Shown: one piece after another, positions 20,700-31,900 of the stretch
How positions within the stretch are numbered: the first letter of the stretch is position 1
Layout of the letters: each line of letters starts with the position of its first letter
Source of the DNA: Isoetes taiwanensis
Taxonomy: Eukaryota; Streptophyta; Lycopodiopsida; Isoetales; Isoetaceae
DNA: 64,000 bases
Reading direction: 5' to 3'
Assembly: GCA_021234155.1 (NCBI GenBank)
Contig: JAJEKV010000060.1
Location: forward strand, 8,394,323 to 8,458,322
Notes under the pieces: model-generated
Told to the model about the DNA's origin: nothing
The model's database searches: none
What the model saw: the letters and a program-made list of their open reading frames with translations, nothing else
Position numbers and translations under genes: made by a program

Positions 20700-22631
20700 T
20701 TGTGTCAGTTTGTCTGTATGAAAGAGTTTAAGGCGAAAGCCATTAACAGAGTGGGTGATGGAGTGCTATCTAACTCTGCCAGTAACACACTTGGCTGCAC
20801 CACTTTAAGACTTTGATAAGGACCAAGCCACCAAAATTTCAATTTTCCTGGAAAACTTTTATATCTGGAATCATAAAGAAGGACTAAATCTCCTTCCCCC
20901 CCTTTTTTTTCTTTGATGTATTTATCATTCTATGGTCAAGAAGCTCTTATGCCCTTTGAGTACGTTCTTTCGTCCCTTCGTTTCCAACTTACTACTGTGC
21001 ATGATCCAGCTGCTTCTCTCCAGGACTGTGTTTATAGATTACAACAGTTAGATGAGCTTCACAGAGATGCTTATCTTCGAGTTCTTGCTGGACAACAATA
21101 TAAATGGTGTTTGTCATGTCGCAATTTTGAAACTGGTGTTATAAGCCCACAAAACAGTAGGTAATTTTTCCTGCCAATCAGTTCTAGGAGCGTCACAAAT
21201 TTTCTTCAAAATGTTGATGAGTGTCTTATTTGTGCTTTCTGCAAGGCCGATCCCTTGTGGATAATAAGGAGTACTCTTCGTATAATGAATGTGCAAATAG
21301 TCCGTCAATTCTTTGATCGTTGGATTTACAAAATGAACACCTCGGTCAACTGACAAGTTCCGTGGGACAGCCGAAGCGTGTGATGACATGCGTGTAAAAG
21401 ACCTTGGCCGTGCTGGTAGCAGTATTATCAGGAAGGGCACAGGCCTCCCCCCCACTTAATGGCATAATCTGTGAGAACCAGTATATAGCGAGCACGGGAG
21501 TGCCGCGCAGGTGGATCCATGGGCCCAATAAAATCCATTCCCCATTTGCTGAAGGATAACGGCGTGGCAACTGGTGTTAAGAGTGAGCATTACGGGCCGT
21601 GGATCGACCTATACGCTGACAGACATCACAGTTCCCTGCATAAGCATGGGTGTCCTTAAAAAGCGTGGGCCAGAAATAGCCAGCTAAAAGTATTTTACGT
21701 GCCGTAGTATCACCACTAAAATGTCCTCCACCAAGACCTTCGTGGGTTTGGCGAACAATCTCTGGGACTTCATGAGGAAGGACACACCGACGTAAAACCA
21801 TGTCCTTGCCACCATGGTATTGTCCCGCAACCATGGTATAGTCACGAACTTCAAGAAGAAACTGTTGACATCGTGACCGGAGCTTCTCAGAAGAGAGCAT
21901 GGGGTCTTCTGATGGTAATGCACCAGAGAGCAGATATTGCTGATAGACATGAAACCAATGGGCCGTGGCTATGACTAAAAAGAGTTGTGCATTAAAAAAA
22001 GCATCTGGAACACCCGTGGATCGGTCATCCGTTTGAATGCGTGAAAGGTAATCAGGCACAACATGCGACTTACCAGCCTTATGAATAATTTTGAAGGGAG
22101 CAAACTCATGAAGAAGCAGTACCCAACGGGCAATGCGTCCCATGGGCATGGTTTTGTTAAACAGATAAAGGAGAGCTTGATGGTCAACAAAAAACTTGAT
22201 TTTGCTACCCAACAAATAATGACGGAACTGTTGGACACAGAAGATGAGTTTAAGCGCTTCACTTTCCGTGGCAGAATAATTCTTCTCAACGGGATTAAGT
22301 TTCCTGTTGGCATAGCGAATAGGCTTGTCAGTGTGAGAACCGTATTCTTAAGAAAGAACAGCACCGATGGCAATGGTCGAGACATCAACGTAAACATGAA
22401 AAGTTTTGTCCCATTAAGCTGGAACAAGAACAGGAGCCTGAGTGAGTAGAACCTTCAATTTCTGAAATGCTGCATCCGCCTGGGGATTCCAAGCCCAGGA
22501 GGATTCATCACCCGTGAGTTTATGAATGGGATCTGCAATGGCAGTGAGCCCTGGAATGAAGATGGCATAATAATTTACCTTGGCCAAGAATGACCGTGTC
22601 TCCTTCATGTTGGGAGGTGCTTGAGGTGCCA
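20700..22631 (-). pseudogene. Degraded gypsy pol (RT end, RNase H, integrase)
   Basis: Minus-strand pieces in several frames: RT/RNase H connection (MKETRSFLAKVNYYAIFIPGL, 22608), RNase H (FFVDHQALLYLFNKTMPMGR), integrase zinc finger (THEGLGGGHFSGD...CDVCQRIG), core (SVDRGVHFVN, YYPQGIGLAESTNKTL, LWAYNTSF) and C-terminus (GDLVLLYDSRYKSFPGKLKFWWLGPY, about 20905-20790). Coding begins only at the RT end because an LTR (22633-23214) replaces everything upstream. About 190 bp of the integrase is inverted (20928-21115). No chromodomain is seen. Confidence 0.8.
20928..21115 (+). other. Inverted segment of the gypsy integrase
   Basis: The plus strand here reads FYGQEALMPFEYVLSSLRFQ...LQQLDELHRDAYLRVLAGQQ. 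This is the integrase stretch normally placed right after WAYNTSF. Both flanks are integrase on the minus strand and lack exactly this piece, so the segment was flipped in place. Confidence 0.75.
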
Positions 22632-22632
22632 G

Positions 22633-23214
22633 TGTCTAGGGTCTGGGTTCGGGATCACCTGCGAGACAGCCCTCTATGAGGACCCTTGAATCAAGCAGGG
22701 AAATTCTAGCTGAGTGTCACGTGGGATTTTGCAAAAAGAACAGAAAGAAAGAAAAAGCAAGAATAGAACTGAAGAGACAATATACAGAAGTATAACTTCC
22801 TTGATATCAATCAGAATACATGAACTCTCGTCAAATGAGAGGAATAAAGCGAGATAAGGCTAAAATCTCATCTAAAAACTCAAGATCTATCTCTACTGAT
22901 ATATATAGTACAATGGCCTCAGGCCCAAAATAGGTAGATGGCAGATCTCGGTCACCAACTCCTGGATCAATGCATGATTTCATGGAATCTCGCTGTGCCT
23001 TCATTAGTGCTTGGAATCCCACTAACTTAGGGCCGCACTCCCCCGAGGCCATCATTTATCCGTTCTGGCTCTCTTTTTTGACAGGGACGTGGACTTCTGC
23101 GTGGCTTTAGGCGGGGGCATGGGTCTGCTACCTAACGCTTGACCTACTCCCTTGTTTCTGGCCTTCTGCATGGAACTTAAGAATAGTCCTGTGCTTGGTG
23201 GTACAGGACTAACA
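22633..23214 (-). repeat. Probable solo LTR (582 bp)
   Basis: Begins TGTCTAGGGTCTGG and ends GGACTAACA, so the ends are near-inverted (TGTYTAG/CTAACA). On the minus strand it has a TATATATA box near 22910 and typical copia-like AT/GT-rich R-U5. It abuts the RT end of the degraded gypsy at 22631. No target duplication is visible (gccag versus attcc), so deletion or recombination may have occurred. Confidence 0.5.
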
Positions 23215-23596
23215 ATTCCTTCATTACAATAAAAAATCTTCTGATGTCTATTTTTGGCTTTAGATTTGTTGAAGGGATTCTACCTGGTTACTTTTTCTGC
23301 AAAACAACACAGATTTGCATGCATTTCGATGGGTTTATATGGAATTCTGAGTGGAAATACAGTTACATGCCCTGGCAACAGATTATGCAGGGGCTTGGAG
23401 TTTCATATGCTCAGCATATAGTAAGGAAATGCCTTGCTCAAATAAGCCAAAGACTTGCAAAAACCAATTGAATGCACCAAAGATAGACCTGTGAAAACCG
23501 ATTGAATATACTATGCAACAAAATACTCCATAATAAGAAAACTTCAAATATTACACACACAAGAGAGGGCTGGGGCCAAGACCAGCAGACCATATG
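23215..23596. other. No recognisable feature
   Basis: AT-rich sequence between the solo LTR and the 60-bp tandem repeat. The expected RT codons of the degraded gypsy do not resume here. I see no gene. Confidence 0.5.
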
Positions 23597-23834
23597 AAGA
23601 TACTATGCATGCATGTCCAAGAACACACATGCACCAAACCAAACCAATGGTTCACAGAAGAAATATGCATGTATGTCTAAGAACACACATGCACCAAACC
23701 AAACTAATGGTTCACAGAAGATACTATGCATGCATGTCCAAGAACTTGCATGCACCAAATAAACCAATGGTTCCTGAAGATACTATGCATGCATGTCCAA
23801 GAACACGCATGCACCAAACCAAACCAATGGTTCA
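23597..23834. repeat. 60-bp tandem repeat, four copies
   Basis: Four adjacent ~60-bp units share ATGCATGCATGTCCAAGAAC followed by CATGCACCAAA and AACCAATGGTTC. They differ by substitutions and 1-2 bp indels. In one frame the repeat happens to be open; I judge this incidental. Confidence 0.9.
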
Positions 23835-24876
23835 CAACACAAAACTTAACAAACGTACATGGCGCGCTCTGTAAATACTGTTACCATACGCACACACAAA
23901 TACAAAGCACAATCATATGAAAATCTCAGCAAAATAACCGTATAATTATATGTCTTGGACGACGAATCATCCTATATTATAATGTTATCCAATGTTCAAT
24001 CTAGCCCTAAATCCAACGGCCAAGAATTGATTGACGTAGTTGGACGGTCGATTCAAATCGAACAAAGGATTTTTGTATGTCTACTCTAGCCGCGGAGGTG
24101 GATATGGCTATGGATCATCAACTGTCGCAAAATGGCTCGACGGGCGTAACTATGGCGGAAGTTTTAGCTTTGGCGGCCGGGAACGTAAGAACCGGGTGAT
24201 TGGTATTGTTCTCGCCAATAGCCGCCATACTCTTAACATTGCAAGCACAATTTTTTAGATGTTTCATATACAAAGATGAGTCTTTGGATGGTCATGAGGG
24301 ATGTTGTGATAAAGGCCCCGAAGTCTGGGGGCAAAGGTTCCGAGAGGTTATGGGATTGGAAGAGGCGGTTAAGATCGGATGGAAATCGGCAACCTGGATT
24401 TGCACTAGGCAACTTATTTTATAAAGCATCCTTTCTGCACAAATAAAGGCTTCAATTCAAAATAACTCTTTCTCTTGGTAAGATTATTTTTTCGAGCTAC
24501 TTGCTTGACTCTTCTTTTATAACCGAAGTTTTATATTAATCATTGCTTCTTTACAGCTTATAGTTTTTGGTGAGCCACTTCTAAATATTAGTGATCTTTG
24601 GGTGACGTGAAAGAGATTAGGATGCAATGAGCACAACCTAGAATGTTTCCGTTACAATATTCTGCAAGAAGCATGTAATTATTTTAACCGCCAAGTCGAT
24701 TAAAAATTTGAGTTTAATCTTATTAAGATGTTGAGCTTTACATTCAGAATCTGAGAGATATAATGTCAAACATAATAGGTGAACATGCCCATGGAGCATA
24801 GGTAACCCCGGATGCATTCTTATTTTAGCGGTTTCAAAATTGCAAGAGGATGAAGCAAAAACCAAATAAAAGGCAG

Positions 24877-25293
24877 CTATTTTGTTAGGGGGCAGGGATT
24901 ATTTGCGGGGAAAATGCATTTCGGGTTATTTATCAACATCTTTGTTACCACAAGACACATGTATGAGAGCTCGATCTTATCACAAGGCTTATCGAGGTTT
25001 GTTGAAATTACGATATCTGCTTTAAAGGATGCATTAGCAAAGAAAGGGCTTGAAGTAGAGAGTTCTAAAGTGACCTGAGAATAATGCAAAAACTTATCAT
25101 GTAGATCAAGTACAACGGCAAATGCATCTATCGGTTTCAACTTAGTTCGTTTTTGCGACTTAGAGGTATTTCTGCTTGAGAAAAGGTGAATAAGACTAAA
25201 ATTGATTTTAACCCATTTAGAAATCTCATGTTGCAACAATTGGATCACCAAAGGTATGAAGGGTGAAGCAACTGTTAAAATCTTCAATGGCAA
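24877..25293 (-). pseudogene. Possible cullin-repeat fragment
   Basis: A 138-codon open stretch with PIDAFAVVLDLHDKFLHYS and PFFANASFKADIVIST resembles the cullin segment 'ELHDKYxxYVxxCFxxxxxFxxALKEAFE'. Similarity is limited to about 50 residues and key positions differ, so the call is tentative. It lies on the minus strand inside the putative Helitron, consistent with a captured and decayed exon. Confidence 0.25.
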
Positions 25294-26530
25294 GTGGCAT
25301 CTTCATTGATCGAGAAAAAGAAGAAGCGACACTGTGAATTCTATGCAACCATTTGTCGCTTCAATCTTCAATTGCAAATCAAGATTGTTTGTCAACTGGA
25401 ATACCTATTGTGGCAAAGCACATAAAATCTGTTGAAGGAAGGATATGATCGATGAAACTTAAAAGAACCCATCAATAGCTTTTCATAAATCCATCAATAG
25501 CTTTTCCAAAGATTACGTATAGTTATTTACGTGACTCAATCTAGCGGTGCGGATGTTTTTTTTGCTACTATTGCCATCGCTACTGCGGCATTTGCATTTA
25601 TGATCTACTTAATGAACGTAAGATGATTATGCCGACAAGGAATAATGCGACCTTCAATTTCACAGAAGCATATGAGGATTGTAAATGCTATATTTATGAC
25701 ATGAGAAGGTTGAAGTTAGCTACATGTATTCACAAAGATCATGTGTCTATTGTAATGGATATTGATTATAGCCGAACAAATCGAAAGAAGCATGTAGATG
25801 AACATTTATACTTAGCTGTTGTAATTTTAATCAACCCATTGTTCTGTTAATAATTGATCTTTTTCTTTCAATTGTTTTTCGTCTTGCATCATGTTTATCA
25901 TGCGGTAGATGGCAAGCACAAGCTCAGGATTGCTTAACAGTATTAAAGCTTCCTTGGTTCTGAATTGCCTATCTTTATATTAACATAATTCATATAGGGA
26001 CAAGACATTATAAGGGTGCAGGAAAATCAGATCAAAAGTAGTTTGGACTTGGAATGCCATGAATCTTGCTAATAAAAATATAAGAATGGTTTTCTAATCC
26101 TTGAAGACTTAGAATATGCTTTTTAGAGTTCGAAACATGCTTATGATAATGCTAGAAAAACTATCCAATAATGATGTGCACCATTTCTATTAAGTACATA
26201 AAGACACACCTACTTATGCTCTTTTTGCTTTAGCATGCATTTGGTCATAACAAATCTTTAATAAGTTTGCATGTGTGAGAAAAGACCTCATATCAATATG
26301 TAGCATAATAACAGGGGGTTTCCCTTGTATTTTTGTACCTTTTTCCCTATGGTTTTCATATGATTGTTTGTCGTATTTCATGGGACATACTAATGCGTAT
26401 ATCTAGAGTGCGCATACGCTCTAACAAATTTTCATCATATTTTTCAATGGTTAACCCCTTGAACATGCAATATTTTGATATTTTAGGGTTCTCTACTTCT
26501 ATATTCCTAAGAAACTATTGTTTCTGTTAC

Positions 26531-26608
26531 ATGCAAGGAGATCGAGGACCATGAGGTTAGGGTTTTCTGATGCAAGGAGATCGAGGACCATGAGGTTAGG
26601 GTTTTCTG
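26531..26608. repeat. 39-bp tandem duplication
   Basis: Two identical head-to-tail copies beginning ATGCAAGGAGATCGAGGACC. The duplicated piece contains the telo-box-like TTAGGGTTTT. Confidence 0.9.
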
Positions 26609-27138
26609 TTGCAGCGAAGAAGCGGCCGCGTCCAGAAGCAGCAGTTCTTTGCTAGATATTCACGGCCATAGCTGCAGAGGGTTACTTCCCCTGTTTTTTT
26701 TGTGAGCGCAGGTGCATAGACAGCCATGTAGGGCCTACAGCAAATTATGGCTTCTCCAGAAAATTGCTGCTCATCCATTTCCTTCAATGGCAAGCTCAAA
26801 TCCGACAATGGACTCCATTATTTCGACCAGATCAGGATCAGAAGGAAGATCTGGCGGAATCAAAGTAAAGAGAGCAAACAGAGCGGATTTGATTCTGCAC
26901 CTCCAATGATTTGCCTTGTAGCTATACCTTACAGTCTCGGCCATGCATAATAAAGCTTTGCTTAGCCTGCAAATGTTTTTGTTGCTACTGGTTGCAAATC
27001 CTACAAATTATGGAAAACCTTGCAAGCTCTCTTGTGTAGAGGCTTTTGCTGACGCCCTTATCATCTGGTATGCACAAATGACTCATCCCATCCAGAAATT
27101 AGTTATGGTAGAATTAGCATTTATTTCTCTTGCACTTT

Positions 27139-27552
27139 AGTGGCGAGGACAAGATTGCAGAAAGACTCTTAAACAAATTTAAGTGGGGCCATTCCTTCAT
27201 CGACATTAATGGGTGAGTCTTGTCTTTCCACATGCTTATGTGCCCGATCCTTGGCAAATTACGTTGCCATCAAACAAGCTTATGAGTTTATATCTGGTTA
27301 CAGGCAGCTTTTAAAAGCATATGCAGCATGCTTAGATGGTTCAGAAGTATCCCCCACTTGTGTCAAATCCCAATCATATTGAGTACGAGGATGAATCAAA
27401 TGGGGAAATGGAGTCAGTTGATGAAAAGCATGCAGATGATTTGAAGGGTGAGTAAAGATGGGAGATTATGGCGCAATTCAGTCCTCTGACAGAATTTATC
27501 TGATCATGCAGACGGCCTTGCATTGGACGGAGATGGATATTGCCCACTGTAA
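27139..27552 (+). other. Exon-like fragments of an unidentified gene
   Basis: The plus strand shows GEDKIAERLLNKFKWGHSF followed by a GTGAGTC donor-like site (27210). After TTACAGG comes a stretch with KYPPLVSNPNHIEYEDES ending before GGTGAGTA, then CAG and DGLALDGDGYCPL with a stop. Splice-like boundaries with short open pieces suggest captured exons. I do not recognise the parent gene. Confidence 0.25.
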
Positions 27553-28662
27553 ACGAACTGGAGTCTAAAGTTGACGCCCACGTATTGTAAGCTGGTCACA
27601 TTTCATCTGCAGGCTAGCTCCTTTTGCATGTTTGTTACTCATGTTTTTCTTTTCATCTCTGTAAGCCTTGCTATGAACCTGCAGATGTATGAATTTCCAT
27701 GTGGAATGGATGATCATTCCCTGTTTTCCAATGCAGAATGTAAGCATGATACCATACTACAAGATTCAAACAATCAAATCCATGCTCGTTTTGTGGGCTA
27801 TGATATCGAATCTTCCAGTATTTCTTTAAACTATGCAGTGCATTTGGTTCCTTATCAGGGATTGTTCAGCATATCTAGGATTAAGTGTTTTATAAGAATA
27901 AGAATGGATGAAAGTTGCATCTATGGGAGATTGCTGTCAGCATCATCATAATATCAACATCATGATAATATCAGTGGTACGAATATTTTTATTTTCCTTA
28001 TATATTGTTCCTCTATTGTGTTCATCTGTAGTTTACATTCTAATGATCACATAACATTTCTTGTATTTCCATCTCCCGATTGCATAAAGGGTGACAAAGC
28101 CAGACATATGAATCTTGCTTTTCATTTTCAAATGACGACTTCAATTTACTTTTGCCCCTTATATGATATCATGTTTTGCTTCAGGACTTTTGTTATATGA
28201 AATTCTCTGATTACTGGTTGTGAGCGGGTAAATAAAACCCTTAAATTTCAAGCAATGCCAAATCCAAATATTGTCTCCTTTACTACCATTATTTTTTATC
28301 ATGAGGCTTTGCATGTTTCATCTAGCAATGAACTTAATGCTTCAAGGGAGATGAATGACCTGATTGTTTGTAGTTCAGCAGAAGTTTATGATCTTACAGG
28401 AAGAGATGGCCATTAAGGTTATGAAGAAATGTGATGTTAATGCATCTGTGGCTTTTGTAATATCAAATGTTACATTGAAGCATATTAATTGCTGCTACAA
28501 TATCTAACTCATCCAAGTGTAAAGTCACGTTGTTTGTTCTTAGCCCCGAAGGGGCAAAATTTTTTTTTAACCTATAACAAAAACCATTACATTAAATTAA
28601 ATTAAACCATTACATTACCTTTAAATTAAATCCCCCTTTAAACCCCCTTTGGTTTGGGTGCA

Positions 28663-28913
28663 TATTCACACGGGGGGTGACGTAGGGCAGCGAGAGCCCC
28701 TATAATTATGTTTTGCACGTACAAAATCAACACCATATAGTATATTATCTTAAATCTTATAGTATTTTGCAAATCTTGTTATACAGTATAGCAAATTCCA
28801 TACTTCTATACCCCACAAACGAGGAACTTTGTGTACGGTGTAGATTAAGGAATAAGGGGTGAATATGCCTATCCAACAGCTCTCGTTGCCCGGAGTAACC
28901 CCCCGTGTGAATA
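28663..28913. mobile_element. 251-bp foldback MITE
   Basis: 35-bp arms at 28663-28697 and 28879-28913 pair at about 30 of 35 positions (TATTCACACGGGGGGT at the left end, its complement at the right). It starts and ends with TA, which could be a TA target duplication of a Tc1/mariner-type element. There is no ORF inside. Confidence 0.75.
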
Positions 28914-28988
28914 AAGACCACCTATAGCTATTATTGTCATTGTCAGGTTCCCAATGTTTGCCCAACAATGTTGGGCACCATTAAATAT

Positions 28989-31900
28989 AATTCTGGGAAG
29001 GGACTCGCGAGAGACACAAAACCGGCCGACTACCAAAGGACTTCCTCAACTATAAGCCTAGTCGCCGCGAAACCTCCAGGTTAAGCCGATAGCAAGAAGA
29101 CACTCCCGCCACCACCCCCGAGCAGTCGGATAGAATAAAGGACGCAGAAAGGAAGGAAAGGAGCGAAAAAGAGGGCCGTCGGACGGAGGATCGAGGAGAT
29201 GATAGGAACCGGTAGAAATTAGGCGCTGAAGGATGGTGACGGAGGCGAATGAAGGCAAGCGAGCTAAAGAAATCGTATGACCACGGGCAAATTGGTCTCA
29301 TTTGGAGTGGTAGGAGGAGAAAAGAAACCAGGGTCCGAAGAGTCTGGAAGCTACACGTTGACGAGAACCAGCAGCGCGAGCGAGCCGTGGGGGAGAAAAC
29401 AAAGCTGAAGAAGAAGAGCCGGAAGCGCCTGCTATCAGCTCAATGACCTGAAAAAAGGAAAAGACATTAGAGAAAAAACAATGAAAAGAAAAGCACGCCG
29501 CCACGATGACGAATCTAAGGAAGCGCCCCGGCAACAAGGCGATGAAAAAACAACTACGTTAATGCGTACAAAGCACATATGGTATGAATGCAGATCACGG
29601 ATTTATGTCCGTGGATAGGTGTTTTATTTGAAGACAGATGACGGACCGAAGTCCGTGAATATGGCTACGGACTGAAGTCCGTGAATGTGGCTATTATTCC
29701 TTCCGAACCTGTGGCCAATATCTAGATGAAGATAAGTCAACAAAGGAACCCTTCATCCTGGAGCCCCAAAAAGAATAAACAATAACGATAAATAAGAAGG
29801 AAGAATAACAAGTAACTGAGGTAATAAGGCAAAGAGGAAAAAACTTACACATAGAAATGTAAAAATACATAGACATAAAGAAGACAAAGTGCAACCCATC
29901 ATATGTGGTCAAAAACAAAGTGCAATCGTGCATACGCAGGTGACGTCAATATTCGGGAAAAGAGGTCAAACCATAAACCAGATAAAGGAAGATGAATATC
30001 AAGAATGCTAATGTGAACCTAAAAAGCAACGTCTCAAAGCTTACCAATACAAGACAAACACCAACAGAATGAGCCAGCTCAGAGGAATGTCAACAAGAAG
30101 TCTAAAGCACACCAACAGAATCAGCCAGCTCTAGGCTCAGAGGTTGACAACAAGAAGTCTAAAGCAAAGAAGTTCATAATGATGAGAGTGAAAATGCAAA
30201 GGTCCGGTTCAGGGTAGCATAGGAGAAACGTGTGGTGATGTCAGAAGACAAATACCATATGCATAAAGCCATGAATAAAGGCCCCAATAGGAAAACAAAC
30301 TTTGGCAAACGAGGAATGAGATCGAAGAAGAGAATATAGACATACTAACACTGAGCAAAAGGAAGGTCAAGAAGGAAACTAAAGGTAATTCGGAGCACAA
30401 CGTAAAAGAAAAAATGAGGCGCAACTCCATAAACTATAAGCCCAGCCACCGCGAAACCGCCAGGTGTCGAGTCAGGTGACGAAGCGCGTAGCGAGGGTGA
30501 GACGAAGAGGAGCGCCAACGACCGGGAGCGCGAGAAGAATGGGAACATGTAGAAGGCACCCATTAACGGTTAAGGAGAACAAGAATGTGCATAATGGTGA
30601 AGCGGCAAACTGCAAACTACAAGCACTCAAATTGATGTGAGCGATTAGAAATGAGAAAAAAATCAACAATTCATGAAAAAAGAGAGGATAGCATCACCCG
30701 GGGGGTGGAGAAAAGCATCACCCAGCGGGTGGAAGAAAACACATGATAAACAGAAATTTGTGTCCAAATGTAGCTAAATAACAAATATGAGGAAGAAAAA
30801 AGTGTAAAACACGACCGCCTTAATAACAACATGAACAATGCTATAATCCCCAAAACCACATCAGATGATATACCGACAGAAAACAGAATACGAAAAATGA
30901 TCGAGTGAGCAGGGCAAAACAATGGACGAAGCTCCCCATAACTGAAAAATCAAGGAAAGAATATACTATATGAAAATACGACATGAAGTTTAAACCAACG
31001 AGGTGAATAGGCTTCAAAGGATAAATATGGTGCAAAAGAGCTCGCAAATGCAAAAAGATGACAAAGTGCAAAAAACATGGCAAAGAGAAGAATGTGAAAG
31101 GTTGAATGAGTATAAGGAAGTGCCAAACGCAACATGCGGCGTATCCAGAAAAAGCTAAATAGCACAAATACAAATGACGTGTAATACTAAGGCCAGAAAA
31201 CCGAAAACTGAAAAGAACAATGGCAAGAACACAACGCCAAACGACTTGATAGCCCCTAGCAACGAGGGTCATAAGATCACTGAGGGACATCGACATTGTC
31301 CCTACATTGGCTCTACATTGTTTCTATCAGGGACATATGTACACAGTCCAAAAGAGTCGATTCATGATAAATAACCAATCCCCCTATAGAAAATGGAAAA
31401 TACCCACATTCATGTATCTAGATAAAATTGAATAAGCCACCACGTGATGAAAAAGTGGCAGAGATATCGGTCCACCAACCTAAAGCCCATAAAAAACCAA
31501 TAGAATAAAAATCATCGAACACATAGAAAAAATGCATGTATCTAAGCAAAACGGAGGAGCCATAGCCCATAAAGAACCAATAGAATAAAAATCATTTAGC
31601 ACATAGAAAAAACGCATGTATCTAAGCAAAATGAAGGAGCCACCATATGATGCAAAAAATGTTTCCATTGATCGTATTCTAAGACAAGAAACCGTCAAAA
31701 AGTAGGTCCCATTACGCCTAGCAATGTCAAGGCAACTCTAGATGCATAAATGATGAGGAAATAAGAACCATCAAAAATCAATAATCGTAAAAGAATACTA
31801 CAAAGGAACTTACCATAGTAAATATGTGAACAACAAGCATCGACATGACCCCAAGCAAAAAAACCCCAACATATGGAATACTTGGAACACAAGCCATGTA

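Larger units (their letters stand above)
23970..28988 (+). mobile_element. Probable second Helitron carrying gene scraps
   Basis: The left end TCCTATATTATAATG at 23970 is preceded by A and matches the left end of the confirmed Helitron at 3711 for 13 bases; both continue with a CCTAAA...ACGGCC stretch. A matching right-end hairpin (TGCCCAAC-AAT-GTTGGGCA) is at 28959-28977, followed by CCATTAA where sibling ends read CCTTAACTAG, so the terminal CTAG appears mutated. If instead the partner end is 36540, the element would be ~12.6 kb. No Rep/helicase was found. Confidence 0.5.

Noticed and set aside
23597-23834. CRISPR array
   Set aside because: Units are contiguous with no unique spacers, and the context is a eukaryotic nuclear genome.
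23605-23874. Repeat protein encoded by the 60-bp array
   Set aside because: Open frame results from the unit length being a multiple of three; no start context, conservation or neighbours.
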